Shown here piece after piece: positions 1-7,290 of a stretch of DNA of 9,289 nt. The translations under genes and the position numbers were made by a program. The notes below the pieces were generated by a model that searched no databases, had not been told where the DNA came from, and saw only the letters and a list, made by a program, of their open reading frames with translations. The stretch comes from Bifidobacteriaceae bacterium (GTDB lineage Bacteria; Actinomycetota; Actinomycetes; Actinomycetales; Bifidobacteriaceae), in contig JAUMUB010000037.1 in assembly GCA_030530905.1 (NCBI GenBank), forward strand, positions 1-9,289. Reading direction: 5' to 3'. Position 1 is the stretch's first letter. Every line of letters begins with the position of its first letter.

Positions 1-60
1 CTCTTTGTTACGCTATTAATTTCATGAAGAAATTCCACACACGCCACACATTTACGTAAT

Positions 61-91
61 AACAACAAAAGAGCCGCTTAAAAAGCAGCTC
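61..91 (-). terminator. Rho-independent terminator of the amino-acid permease gene
   Basis: Read on the minus strand, a 9-bp stem (GAGCTGCTT with AAGCGGCTC, one G-T wobble) encloses a TTT loop and is followed at once by TTTTGTTGTT. The stem begins about 20 nt after the permease stop codon, the expected place for an intrinsic terminator. On the plus strand the stem is followed by AATATTTAA, so any termination in that direction would be weak. Confidence 0.85.
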
Positions 92-111
92 AATATTTAA
101 GTCAATACAAT

Positions 112-1572
112 TTATATTTGCTTCATACGCTTTTCATGCCATAAACAATATCCGCCAAATACAGCAAGCCAAATCAAGCCGCCAAACGCTGGGATTCGAG
201 TATCATCCGCAATAAATAGCGTAATATACACAAAAGCAAAGAATGCAATAGTAATAGCACCTGTTACTTTATGAGCAGGCATGATAAAACCATTAGGAAT
301 AAAATCAATCGATGCTCGATAACGGCGGTGTGCAATCATCGTCAAAATATAAATAAAAATAATCACCGCAGACGAGGCAGAAGCAAACAAAACAAACGCT
401 CCCGAAATATGAGGAATAGCATTAATTATTGGTGAAAGTACGATAAGAGCAGCAGAAAGAAGAATTGCTCTAGCAGGAACCTTGCGACCAGACACCTTAC
501 CAAATTTTTGTATACGAGCAGAATCAGACTCCTGGGCTAGCTGATACAAATGACGGCCCGCAGAATACAGCAACGAATTAAGCGCAGATGAGGCAGCAGT
601 AATCACCACGAAGAACACCAATCCTGCAGCCCAATTCAAACCCGCATACTGGAACACCAAAATAAATGGTGACGAAAAAGAACCATCCTTATGAGGAACA
701 AATGCTGTCCAAGGAACAATAAGCATAATTGCAATAAGTGCACCAACGTAGAAAATAAGCACTCGGGCGATAATTTGGTTTACCGCTTTAGGAAGTACTT
801 CACGGGGATTTTTCGTTTCAGAAACAGTGACCCCAACAAACTCAATCATTTCATAAGCGAAGAAAACCATCTGGAAGCTCATCAAAAAAGCAAGCCAACC
901 ATTAGGTGCAAACGAAAAATTATTTAACAGATTATCAAAACCCGCATGACCTGCAGGGCTTGCGCCATGAATAGTTTGCATGGCAGGATAATGAAAACCG
1001 ATTACAACCATCACAATAGCGGTGACAATCATTGCTAGAATCAACGTAATTTTAATCATTGAAAACCAGAATTCAACCTCACCAAAAGCTTTCACAGCAA
1101 TCAAATTCACTGTTGTAAGTGCAACGAGGAAACCAAGCTCAATAAGCCACTTCCACTGGGACAAATCAATGTTAAAAGTCGAGAAGAAAGTAACAAAATA
1201 CGTGCTTACAGCGGTAATCTCCGTCATTCCGACAAGCATTAAAACAATCCAATACGACCAGCCGGCAAACTTTCCCCAACCGTCACCCAAATATTTATTA
1301 ATAAAATTAATAAACGTGTGTTGGCTCGGATCACGGTACATCAATTCTCCGATTGCGCGCATTAGCAAAAACATAATAACGCCTACAGCGATATACACAA
1401 AAATAATACTTGGTCCAGTTAAGCTCAAAGACTTGCCCGAACCTAAGAATAAGCCAGTGCCAATCGTGCCACCAATTGCAATAAACTGCACATGACGGTT
1501 GCTTAGCGCACGCTCCATATGATTTTCTTTATCCAAAGTTTCAACCGATTTTAGAGAATTATTATTCGTCAT
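112..1572 (-). CDS. Amino-acid permease, APC superfamily (AAT family)
   Basis: This is a 486-residue inner-membrane transporter that by family imports an amino acid with protons. A hydrophilic N-terminus of about 28 residues is followed by the family signature AIGGTIGTGLFLGSGKSL (residues 32-49), where the unwound first helix binds the substrate's amino and carboxyl groups. Further marks are the helix-5 segment GEVEFWFSMIKI (164-175) and the cytoplasmic motif SETKNPREVLPKA (251-263) after helix 6. Hydrophobic segments up to about residue 478 fit the usual 12 helices, and the length is normal. The ATG at 1572 is preceded by AGAAGGGG at short spacing. An internal Met19 lacks such support. The gene is divergent from lacZ and has its own terminator, so it is probably monocistronic. 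Relatives include CycA, AnsP, LysP and AroP. The substrate cannot be assigned from sequence. Confidence 0.93.
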   Translation of the reverse strand: MTNNNSLKSVETLDKENHMERALSNRHVQFIAIGGTIGTGLFLGSGKSLSLTGPSIIFVYIAVGVIMFLLMRAIGELMYRDPSQHTFINFINKYLGDGWGKFAGWSYWIVLMLVGMTEITAVSTYFVTFFSTFNIDLSQWKWLIELGFLVALTTVNLIAVKAFGEVEFWFSMIKITLILAMIVTAIVMVVIGFHYPAMQTIHGASPAGHAGFDNLLNNFSFAPNGWLAFLMSFQMVFFAYEMIEFVGVTVSETKNPREVLPKAVNQIIARVLIFYVGALIAIMLIVPWTAFVPHKDGSFSSPFILVFQYAGLNWAAGLVFFVVITAASSALNSLLYSAGRHLYQLAQESDSARIQKFGKVSGRKVPARAILLSAALIVLSPIINAIPHISGAFVLFASASSAVIIFIYILTMIAHRRYRASIDFIPNGFIMPAHKVTGAITIAFFAFVYITLFIADDTRIPAFGGLIWLAVFGGYCLWHEKRMKQI

Positions 1573-1583
1573 TTTCCCCTTCT

Positions 1584-1609
1584 TCTATGCTTGCCCCAAA
1601 TAGCATAGA
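1584..1609 (-). promoter_or_regulatory. Leader hairpin or operator dyad just upstream of the permease ribosome-binding site
   Basis: An 8-bp perfect inverted repeat, TCTATGCT and AGCATAGA, is separated by 10 bases. On the permease mRNA it would fold into a hairpin with loop ATTTGGGGCA. Its 3' arm ends directly against the Shine-Dalgarno stretch AGAAGGGG (1576-1583), 3 nt before the ATG. It could be an RNA structure that affects translation or a DNA operator. The repeat is visible in the sequence, but either role is inference. Confidence 0.45.
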
Positions 1610-1683
1610 CAATTACTACCATTCTTTATTTTTTACATACTATTGTTCAATTATTACAGCAATAATACGAAAATTACATGCAC

Positions 1684-1720
1684 ATTGTACACTTTGAAAT
1701 TCACGAGAACATAGTACAAT
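1684..1720. promoter_or_regulatory. Spaced inverted repeat overlapping the candidate lacZ promoter
   Basis: The 7-base sequence ATTGTAC (1684-1690) recurs as its exact inverse GTACAAT (1714-1720), with 23 bases between. Half-site starts are 30 bp apart, close to three helical turns. The right half covers the candidate -10 hexamer TACAAT, and the candidate -35 TTGAAA lies inside the spacer. A protein binding both halves would therefore block the promoter. It may also be chance in AT-rich DNA. Confidence 0.3.
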
Positions 1721-1752
1721 AAATACAATAAACGCAGCAAATGCATAATATA

Positions 1753-1768
1753 ACTGCAACGAAGCAGT
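1753..1768 (+). promoter_or_regulatory. Small hairpin in the lacZ leader
   Basis: ACTGC (1753-1757) and GCAGT (1764-1768) form a 5-bp stem with loop AACGAA. The stem ends 7 nt before the lacZ Shine-Dalgarno sequence GAAAGG (1776-1781). It would be transcribed from the candidate promoter at 1694-1720. The stem is short and a regulatory role is only possible. Confidence 0.2.
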
Positions 1769-1787
1769 ACTATATGAAAGGTAATGT

Positions 1788-4700
1788 ATGTTCATACCAA
1801 AACATTATGAGAACTTGTCCGTTCTACATGAAAACACCGAAAAACCTAGGGCTTATTATATTCCAACAGGACAAGCCATGAGCACAATTGGAGAACTACG
1901 CGAGCGCTCTACACGCTTTATCTCTCTTAACGGATTATGGAATTTTGCATACTACCCTAATTTATACGCCTTAGACGAGGAAGTTCAAAAAGATCATGCT
2001 GCGCATAAGCCTGCGTTTTACGAAAAAGATTATCAAGGAAATCTCGAACACACTTTAAACGGCAAACAACAGGTTCAAGTGCCAGCGACTTGGCAAGATT
2101 ACGGCGTGGATATTGCGCATTACACTAACATACAATATCCATTTCCACTCGACCCACCTCATGTTCCAAATGAGAATCCTTGCGCAGTATATACAAAAAA
2201 ATTCACTTATGAACAAGATGAAAATGCGCCAGAATGTTTCTTAAACTTTGAGGGCGTGGATTCATGCTTCTATGTTTGGCTTAACGGAAACTATGTTGGC
2301 TATTCGCAGGTATCACATGCAACAAGTGAATTTAATATTACTCCGTATCTTCAAAAAGAAAACACGCTTGTAGTCCTTGTATTAAAATGGTGTGACGGTA
2401 GCTATTTTGAAGACCAGGATAAATTCCGCAACAGCGGTATTTTCAGAGATGTATACCTGTTGCATCGATCTAAAACAGCAATACGAGATTTCAGAGTAAC
2501 TACACCTATTGTCTGGAATAATAATCAGGCAAGCGAAGCTTTAATTCGCGTACAATACGACACTTATGATAGTGCAGAAGTAGTAGCACAAGCACGGTTG
2601 CAAGATAGTTCAGGCGCTATAGTCGCATCAGCACAGGCCACCCTTGATGAAGAGAACACAGGTTGCATTGAATTATCGGTTAGTACTCCAAAACTTTGGA
2701 ATGCGGAACAGCCATACTGTTATACCCTCACACTCCACACGCCAAACGAATACATTACTATGCCTATTGGCATTCGAGAAGTTGAGGTTGATAATGGTGT
2801 TATAAAACTCAATAAGCAGGCAATCAAATTTAAGGGCGCGAACCTGCATGAGAGTGATCCTGTTACCGGTCCTGTTATCAGCGAAGAACAGCTCTTACGT
2901 GATTTACATATTATGAAAGCTCATAATATCAACGCTATTCGCACAAGTCATTATCCACAGGCTCCGAAGCATTATGATCTTTTTACACAATTAGGTTTTT
3001 ATATTATTGATGAAGCTGACAATGAAAGTCATGGAACAACAAATGAGTACAACTCAGATGTAACCATTAAAGCAATCAACGAACGATGGAATAGGCTTAT
3101 TGCTAATAACCCTGACTATATTGAATCAACTCTTGACCGTGCACAATTATGCGTAATTCGTGATAAAAATCAATCATGCGTGCTCATATGGTCAATGGGT
3201 AACGAATGTGCTTATGGTATAACTTTTGAAAAGGCTTTAGCATGGACAAAACAATATGATTCAACCCGTTTAACACATTATGAAAGCTCCCGCTACGTAG
3301 ACAATGATCGTGAATATGATTTCAGCAATATTGATATTCATAGCCGCATGTATCCACCTCTAGAAGAAGTGGAACGATACTTCTCCAACGAGGGACCGCA
3401 AGGTGACGGCAGCAACGGTGATGACGGCAATAACGGAGAAAAACCGTATATCATGTGCGAGTATTCACATTCTATGGGTAATGGTGCAGGAGATTACGCT
3501 GACTATCAAAAACTCATATACGAACACCCACGCTTTGCAGGCGGTTTTGTGTGGGAGTGGTGCGATCATGCGGTATATCGTGGCACAACCGCTACTGGTG
3601 TTCGTAAATATGCTTATGGCGGGGATAGCGGAGAATACCCGCACGATAGCAATTTCTGCGTTGATGGCTTAGTGTACCCAGATCGCACACCTCATACTGG
3701 GTTGCGCGAATTAAAGAATGTTTTCTCACCGATCAAAATTGTTGGATATAACAATGAAAAACATTCATTAACCATCCACAATTACAGTGATTTTCTTAAT
3801 ACACAAGACTTCGCTTACTGTAGTTTTACAATTAGTGCTGATAATTCAATCATCGACAATGCGCAATGGACTTTAGGTGACAACGCAGAAGCGTCTAACG
3901 CGCTTCGCATTGCACCTCATGCTTCGTGCGAAATAACTATTCCGCAAGAAGTGTATGAACTAATACCATTCGGCACTAGCACCATTCGACTGGTTATGGA
4001 AGTACATGCTCTAAATAATCCGGAGGTTTTTGAAAAAGGTATTATTGGAGTTCAAGAAATACTATTAGGCGAAAGAACTACCGCATTAGAGAAAAATAGT
4101 ATTCGTGCAACACAAAAAGCACTGTGTGATTCACACACAGAACAAAAAGATACAGTAGATTACTCTCAAACAGCTGATTGCATTATTATTAGCAACCAAC
4201 ATTTCACATATCGTCTCAGTAAGCTAACTGGTCTATTTACTTCAATAGTTCACAATAATCAAACATTTTTGACACGAGCTATGGAATGTAATATCTGGCG
4301 TGCTCCAACTGATAACGATATGTATATTAAAGCAGAATGGAAACGAGCAAAATACGATCACGCGTATTTGCACGCATATGAAGTGAATGTAGAACGTATT
4401 CAAAATACTGTACAAATAAAGGTTGAGGCGGCTGTGGTGGCACCAAGCGTTCAACCAATTGCTACAGTGCAAATATGCTGGCTTATTGATGCACTAGGAA
4501 ATATTCATGCAGATATTCAAGCACGGCGTAATACAGATATGCCATTCCTTCCACGCTTTGGTGTTCGCATATTTACTCCGAATAATCTTGAATTATGTCA
4601 ATATTCCGGATATGGTCCGTTTGAAAGCTATATTGATAAGCATCATGCAAGCACACATGGCGAATATTGTGCTAAAGTTCAAGATTTTTATGAGCCATAT

Positions 4701-5042
4701 ATTAAACCACAGGAATGTGGAAATCATCATGATTGTAATTGGGCGTACTTGTATGAGCCTAGTGGCATACAAAGCTTACGCATTGATGGAATTAGCTATG
4801 ATGAGAATGCACAGCCATTCGTTTCTACGTTCGACTTCCAAGCATTGCCATACTCTCAAGAGCAGCTAGAACATACCGCACACAATTATGAGCTTCCTCA
4901 ACACACGCGAGAGCATGTTGTTTGTATTGATTTCATGCAAAGCGGCGTTGGTTCAAATAGTTGCGGACCAGATTTGCAGAAGAAATATCAGCTCAATCAT
5001 GCGAAAATTCATTACGGTTTTACTCTAAGCTTTAACAAGTGA
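1788..5042 (+). CDS. lacZ: Beta-galactosidase, glycoside hydrolase family 2 (LacZ type)
   Basis: This is a complete 1084-residue retaining beta-galactosidase that hydrolyses lactose and other beta-galactosides to galactose and the aglycone. No signal peptide is present, so it acts in the cytoplasm. Domain order follows E. coli LacZ: N-terminal sugar-binding jelly roll (RAYYIP 21-26, WCDGSYFEDQDKFRNSGIFR 201-220), an Ig-like domain (about 230-335), a TIM barrel (about 336-650), a second Ig-like domain, and a C-terminal beta-sandwich starting near residue 800 (APTDND 839-844, SGYGPFESY 940-948). The acid/base is E473 in WSMGNE, the nucleophile is E558 in CEYSHSMGNG, and the Mg2+ ligands are E413 and H415 in DEADNESHG. 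RTSHYP (385-390) is also conserved. It is about 60 residues longer than E. coli LacZ, partly from extra sequence near 63-95 and a Gly/Asp/Asn-rich loop at 539-550. GAAAGG lies 6 nt before the ATG. No lactose permease is adjacent. The family call is firm, but preference for lactose over other galactosides is inferred. Confidence 0.97.
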   Translation: MFIPKHYENLSVLHENTEKPRAYYIPTGQAMSTIGELRERSTRFISLNGLWNFAYYPNLYALDEEVQKDHAAHKPAFYEKDYQGNLEHTLNGKQQVQVPATWQDYGVDIAHYTNIQYPFPLDPPHVPNENPCAVYTKKFTYEQDENAPECFLNFEGVDSCFYVWLNGNYVGYSQVSHATSEFNITPYLQKENTLVVLVLKWCDGSYFEDQDKFRNSGIFRDVYLLHRSKTAIRDFRVTTPIVWNNNQASEALIRVQYDTYDSAEVVAQARLQDSSGAIVASAQATLDEENTGCIELSVSTPKLWNAEQPYCYTLTLHTPNEYITMPIGIREVEVDNGVIKLNKQAIKFKGANLHESDPVTGPVISEEQLLRDLHIMKAHNINAIRTSHYPQAPKHYDLFTQLGFYIIDEADNESHGTTNEYNSDVTIKAINERWNRLIANNPDYIESTLDRAQLCVIRDKNQSCVLIWSMGNECAYGITFEKALAWTKQYDSTRLTHYESSRYVDNDREYDFSNIDIHSRMYPPLEEVERYFSNEGPQGDGSNGDDGNNGEKPYIMCEYSHSMGNGAGDYADYQKLIYEHPRFAGGFVWEWCDHAVYRGTTATGVRKYAYGGDSGEYPHDSNFCVDGLVYPDRTPHTGLRELKNVFSPIKIVGYNNEKHSLTIHNYSDFLNTQDFAYCSFTISADNSIIDNAQWTLGDNAEASNALRIAPHASCEITIPQEVYELIPFGTSTIRLVMEVHALNNPEVFEKGIIGVQEILLGERTTALEKNSIRATQKALCDSHTEQKDTVDYSQTADCIIISNQHFTYRLSKLTGLFTSIVHNNQTFLTRAMECNIWRAPTDNDMYIKAEWKRAKYDHAYLHAYEVNVERIQNTVQIKVEAAVVAPSVQPIATVQICWLIDALGNIHADIQARRNTDMPFLPRFGVRIFTPNNLELCQYSGYGPFESYIDKHHASTHGEYCAKVQDFYEPYIKPQECGNHHDCNWAYLYEPSGIQSLRIDGISYDENAQPFVSTFDFQALPYSQEQLEHTAHNYELPQHTREHVVCIDFMQSGVGSNSCGPDLQKKYQLNHAKIHYGFTLSFNK
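3402..3437 (+). repeat. Imperfect Gly/Asp/Asn-coding repeat inside lacZ
   Basis: Two imperfect in-frame copies, GGTGACGGCAGCAAC and GGTGATGACGGCAATAAC, encode GDGSN and GDDGNN followed by G (residues 539-550). The stretch is more GC-rich than its surroundings. It sits 8 residues before the catalytic nucleophile E558, in the connection between the barrel segment DIHSRMYPP and CEYSHSMGNG. It looks like a small tandem expansion of a surface loop. The reading frame is kept and all catalytic residues are intact. Confidence 0.6.
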
Positions 5043-5108
5043 TGATGAATAAAACTGATGTGAAGCAATTCTCTTGAAAATTATTTATTGATTGCAAGAA
5101 AATAACAA

Positions 5109-5142
5109 ATAGTAAAGCCCACTATATAGTGGGCTTTACTAT
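5109..5142. terminator. Bidirectional terminator between convergent lacZ and ilvC
   Basis: A perfect 34-bp palindrome is present. Its arms contain AGTAAAGCCCACT and AGTGGGCTTTACT around a TATA centre, forming a very stable hairpin on either strand. The layout AAAGCCC...GGGCTTT is typical of an intrinsic terminator serving two converging genes. It lies 66 nt after the lacZ stop and 35 nt after the ilvC stop. On the minus strand the stem runs into TTTACTATTTGTTATTTTC, a better U-rich tail than the plus-strand CTTTACTATGTATG. Termination may therefore be stronger for ilvC. Confidence 0.88.
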
Positions 5143-5177
5143 GTATGAGTATAAATATTAAGCGTAATGCTTATGTA

Positions 5178-6230
5178 TTACTGTACTTGTGTACGAGCAA
5201 TCTTGCCATTGAAGGACTGTGCCTCGTCCTGATCTGCGACGCCATTGCTGTTCCATGAGAACATTGCGCGAAGCTTCGGTCCAACCTCTTCAATCTTTTC
5301 ATGACTGTACTTCTCTTGCAATTCCTTGAAGTGAGGAGCACCAGCATCCTGATCATCAATGAATTCCTTAGCGAAGGAACCGTCCTGAATGCGCTGAAGA
5401 TGATACTTCATGCGTTCGCGGCAATCCTCACCGATAACAGTGTTCACATAATCGCCGTACTGTGCAGTATCTGAACATGACCAGCGAGCCTTATTCAAGC
5501 CACCTTCGTTCATAAGATCAACAAGCATCTTCAATTCGTGGCAAACTTCGAAATAAGCAATTTCAGGCTGATAGCCAGCTTCGGTTAGAACCTCAAAGCC
5601 CATTTCTACAAGATGGTTCACACCACCCATAAGCACATTCTGCTCACCGAACAAATCAGTTTCAGTTTCTTCAGTAAAGGTAGTCTTAATAGCACCTGCA
5701 CGCAATGCGCCAATACCTTTTGCATATGCAAGAGTAATATCCCAAGCATCACCCTTTGGATCCTGCTCTACAGCAACAACCACAGGAACGCCACGACCTG
5801 CAGCGTATTCACGGCGAACAATATGACCAGGTCCCTTTGGCGCAACCATGAATACTGGATGATCTGCAGAAGGCTTAATATAACCATAATGAATGTTGAA
5901 ACCGTGTGCGAATGCTACTGCTGCACCTGGCTTAATATTAGGCTCAATTTCTTCAGTCCAAATTGTGCGCTGGTACTGATCAGGAGCCAAAATCATAATA
6001 ATATCAGCTTCCTTAGCTGCATCAGCTACAGACTTTACTTCTAAGCCCTGCTCCTTCGCAAACTCAACAGACTTAGAAGTTGGACGCAAACCGACTACAA
6101 CATCAACACCAGAATCACGCAAATTTAATGCGTGAGCGTGACCTTGTGAACCGTAACCAATAATTGCGACCTTCTTGCCCTCTAATACTGAAAGATCACC
6201 ATCATTTTCATACCATATTTGTGCTGCCAT
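5178..6230 (-). CDS. ilvC: Ketol-acid reductoisomerase (NADP+), class I
   Basis: This 350-residue cytoplasmic enzyme catalyses the Mg2+-dependent isomerisation and reduction of 2-acetolactate or 2-aceto-2-hydroxybutyrate, the second common step of valine, leucine and isoleucine synthesis. The Rossmann half begins with [17 protein letters not shown] (25-41). The cofactor loop GLRPTSKS (47-54), with R49, S52 and S54, suggests NADPH use, which is inference. H109 in FAHGFNIH and PKGPGH (131-136) line the active site. In the helical half D192 and E196 (TDLFGEQ) and E228 and E232 (YFEVCHE) are the metal and acid residues, and [10 protein letters not shown] (251-260) binds substrate. The length is typical of class I enzymes. 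AAGGAG lies 7 nt before the ATG. The gene stands alone, without ilvB, ilvN, ilvD or leuA beside it. It is separated from the upstream ABC operon by a terminator and converges on lacZ. Confidence 0.98.
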   Translation of the reverse strand: MAAQIWYENDGDLSVLEGKKVAIIGYGSQGHAHALNLRDSGVDVVVGLRPTSKSVEFAKEQGLEVKSVADAAKEADIIMILAPDQYQRTIWTEEIEPNIKPGAAVAFAHGFNIHYGYIKPSADHPVFMVAPKGPGHIVRREYAAGRGVPVVVAVEQDPKGDAWDITLAYAKGIGALRAGAIKTTFTEETETDLFGEQNVLMGGVNHLVEMGFEVLTEAGYQPEIAYFEVCHELKMLVDLMNEGGLNKARWSCSDTAQYGDYVNTVIGEDCRERMKYHLQRIQDGSFAKEFIDDQDAGAPHFKELQEKYSHEKIEEVGPKLRAMFSWNSNGVADQDEAQSFNGKIARTQVQ

Positions 6231-6374
6231 TCGGGCACTCCTTTTTGTGTACTATGTACTTAAAAATAAATAAAATTAGAGGATTTTGTCCTACCGTGAA
6301 TCTTATAGGAAATTACTTCATTCAAATATCGTCATTCCACTTTTTGGAATATATATTAAACAAAATAATATCGG
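6231..6374 (-). promoter_or_regulatory. ilvC upstream region, probable promoter
   Basis: This gap separates the ABC-operon terminator from ilvC, so the ilvC promoter should be here, on the minus strand. The best -10 candidate is TATAAG (6302-6307). The only TTGAAT upstream is 12 nt away, too close for a normal -35, so the call is weak. A 6-bp dyad ATTCCA-N5-TGGAAT (6334-6350) lies further upstream. GTACATAGTAC (6249-6259) lies just before the Shine-Dalgarno sequence AAGGAG (6238-6243). I see no leader peptide rich in Leu, Ile or Val codons, no T-box and no attenuator with a T-run. Confidence 0.4.
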
Positions 6375-6410
6375 ACACAAAAACGGGTGATGTATTGCGT
6401 ACACCACCCA
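6375..6410 (-). terminator. Rho-independent terminator of the sugar ABC operon
   Basis: On the minus strand, GGGTGGTGTA pairs with TACATCACCC (10 bp, one G-T wobble) around the loop CGCAA, followed by GTTTTTGTGT. It begins 17 nt after the stop codon of the last permease gene. On the plus strand the stem is followed by ATTTTTGGTTTT, so it could also stop antisense transcripts entering the operon. It isolates the ABC operon from ilvC, which lies downstream on the same strand. Confidence 0.9.
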
Positions 6411-6426
6411 TTTTTGGTTTTAACTT

Positions 6427-7290
6427 TTAACCCTTAACAGCTCCAGATGTTACACCTGCAACAACGTAACGCTGTAAGAATACGTACAGAATTAATATTG
6501 GGAGCATTGCAAGCAATAATGCTGCCATCACAAGACCAATATCTGTAGAGTATGTTCCGTAGAAAGCTTGAGTTGCAATAGGAATTGTGTACAACTGTTT
6601 ACGACCAAGAACTAAGGATGGCAGTAAGTAGTCGTTCCAGAATGCCATTGCATCAATAATGGTTACTGTTGCAACTGTTGGTTTTAACAATGGGAATACT
6701 ATCTGCCAGAATGTACGCCACTTTGTGCAACCGTCAATATTTGCAGATTCCTCTAATTCCAACGGAATATTTGTCTTAATTGCGCCGTGAAACATGAACG
6801 TGGCCAGGGAGACTGAGAAGCCAACATGCATGAGAATTAATGTGATACGACTATTAAGCACACCAAGCATACCGCCATATACGGAAACTAAAGGAACCAT
6901 AAGTACCTGGAATGGGATAACCATTGATGCGATCATTAAGGCAAATAATAGGCTACCGAACTTCCAGTGCGGATTACGAACAATAACATATGCTGCCATT
7001 GCAGAGAAAATAACCGTAAGAGTTGTTGCACTTATGGTAATAAATAGCGAGTTTCCAAATACCGTCCAGAAATTCATCTTTGACATTGCGCTTGGGAAGT
7101 TAGCAAGCGTAAAGCCATGTTCGCCAACAAGTGACAATGGTGATGATGTGATATCAGCACGGGTTTTAAAAACATTAACTACAACTATAAAGAATGGGAA
7201 CACAAACAATAGCAACAAAATACACAATACAACCCATAACACTATATTTGTTACTACTTTGCGGCTGTTAGTAGGCTTAGCGTTACTCAT
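6427..7290 (-). CDS. Sugar ABC transporter permease, MalG-like (CUT1 family)
   Basis: This is one of the two membrane subunits of a carbohydrate importer (287 residues, normal for the family). The N-terminal hydrophobic segment (about 14-40) is followed by the short periplasmic loop typical of MalG proteins and then five more predicted helices. The cytoplasmic EAA loop, which docks on the ATPase, is at about 179-201: LEESANIDGCTKW followed by FWQIVFPLLKP. Serine replaces the first Ala of EAA, a mild variant. The C-terminus SGAVKG matches the usual MalG ending. Its ATG overlaps the stop of the MalF-like gene as ATGA, so the two are probably translationally coupled. A GAGGTGG Shine-Dalgarno sequence (7295-7301) lies inside the end of that gene. 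It is last in the operon, and no ATPase gene follows before the terminator. The substrate is unknown. Confidence 0.95.
   Translation of the reverse strand: MSNAKPTNSRKVVTNIVLWVVLCILLLLFVFPFFIVVVNVFKTRADITSSPLSLVGEHGFTLANFPSAMSKMNFWTVFGNSLFITISATTLTVIFSAMAAYVIVRNPHWKFGSLLFALMIASMVIPFQVLMVPLVSVYGGMLGVLNSRITLILMHVGFSVSLATFMFHGAIKTNIPLELEESANIDGCTKWRTFWQIVFPLLKPTVATVTIIDAMAFWNDYLLPSLVLGRKQLYTIPIATQAFYGTYSTDIGLVMAALLLAMLPILILYVFLQRYVVAGVTSGAVKG

Larger units (their letters stand above)
1573..1787. promoter_or_regulatory. Divergent control region between the permease gene and lacZ
   Basis: This 215-base, strongly AT-rich gap must contain the start signals of both divergent genes. For lacZ the best pair I see is TTGAAA (1694-1699) and TACAAT (1715-1720), with a 15-nt spacer that is shorter than ideal. 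A second TACAAT (1724-1729) and TATAAC (1749-1754) lack good -35 partners. For the permease, minus-strand candidates such as TTGCTG (1735-1740) with an 18-nt spacer to TACTAT (1711-1716) are weak. Several short dyads lie here and the clearest are listed separately. One more is ATTATT-N5-AATAAT at 1650-1666. No regulator gene lies in the window, so the controlling protein is unknown. Confidence 0.6.

Noticed and set aside
18..34. AATTTC-N5-GAAATT inverted repeat near the left edge
   Set aside because: It is a short AT-rich dyad with no T-run and no gene context in the window, so it is likely chance.
1022..1495. 157-codon open frame on the plus strand opposite the permease gene
   Set aside because: It is fully antisense to a well-supported membrane protein gene, has no recognisable protein features and no ribosome-binding site, and its composition mirrors the gene below it. 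The smaller one at 691-927 was rejected for the same reason.
4242..4869. Open frames of 76 (minus) and 120 (plus) codons inside lacZ
   Set aside because: They overlap intact, motif-bearing LacZ coding sequence and have no independent support.
5613..6044. 143-codon open frame on the plus strand opposite ilvC
   Set aside because: It is antisense to a highly conserved enzyme gene and its Cys- and Asn-rich translation looks like a shadow frame.
6244..6374. Leader-peptide attenuator or T-box upstream of ilvC
   Set aside because: The space is short. The only mini-frames (for example ATG ACG ATA TTT GAA TGA) lack branched-chain codon runs. The AGGA/TCCT stem before a T-rich stretch is only 4 bp, and no T-box sequence is seen.
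6164..6430. 88-codon plus-strand open frame covering the ilvC upstream gap
   Set aside because: It begins inside ilvC on the opposite strand, has no ribosome-binding site and runs through the ABC-operon terminator hairpin. It is chance openness in AT-rich DNA.
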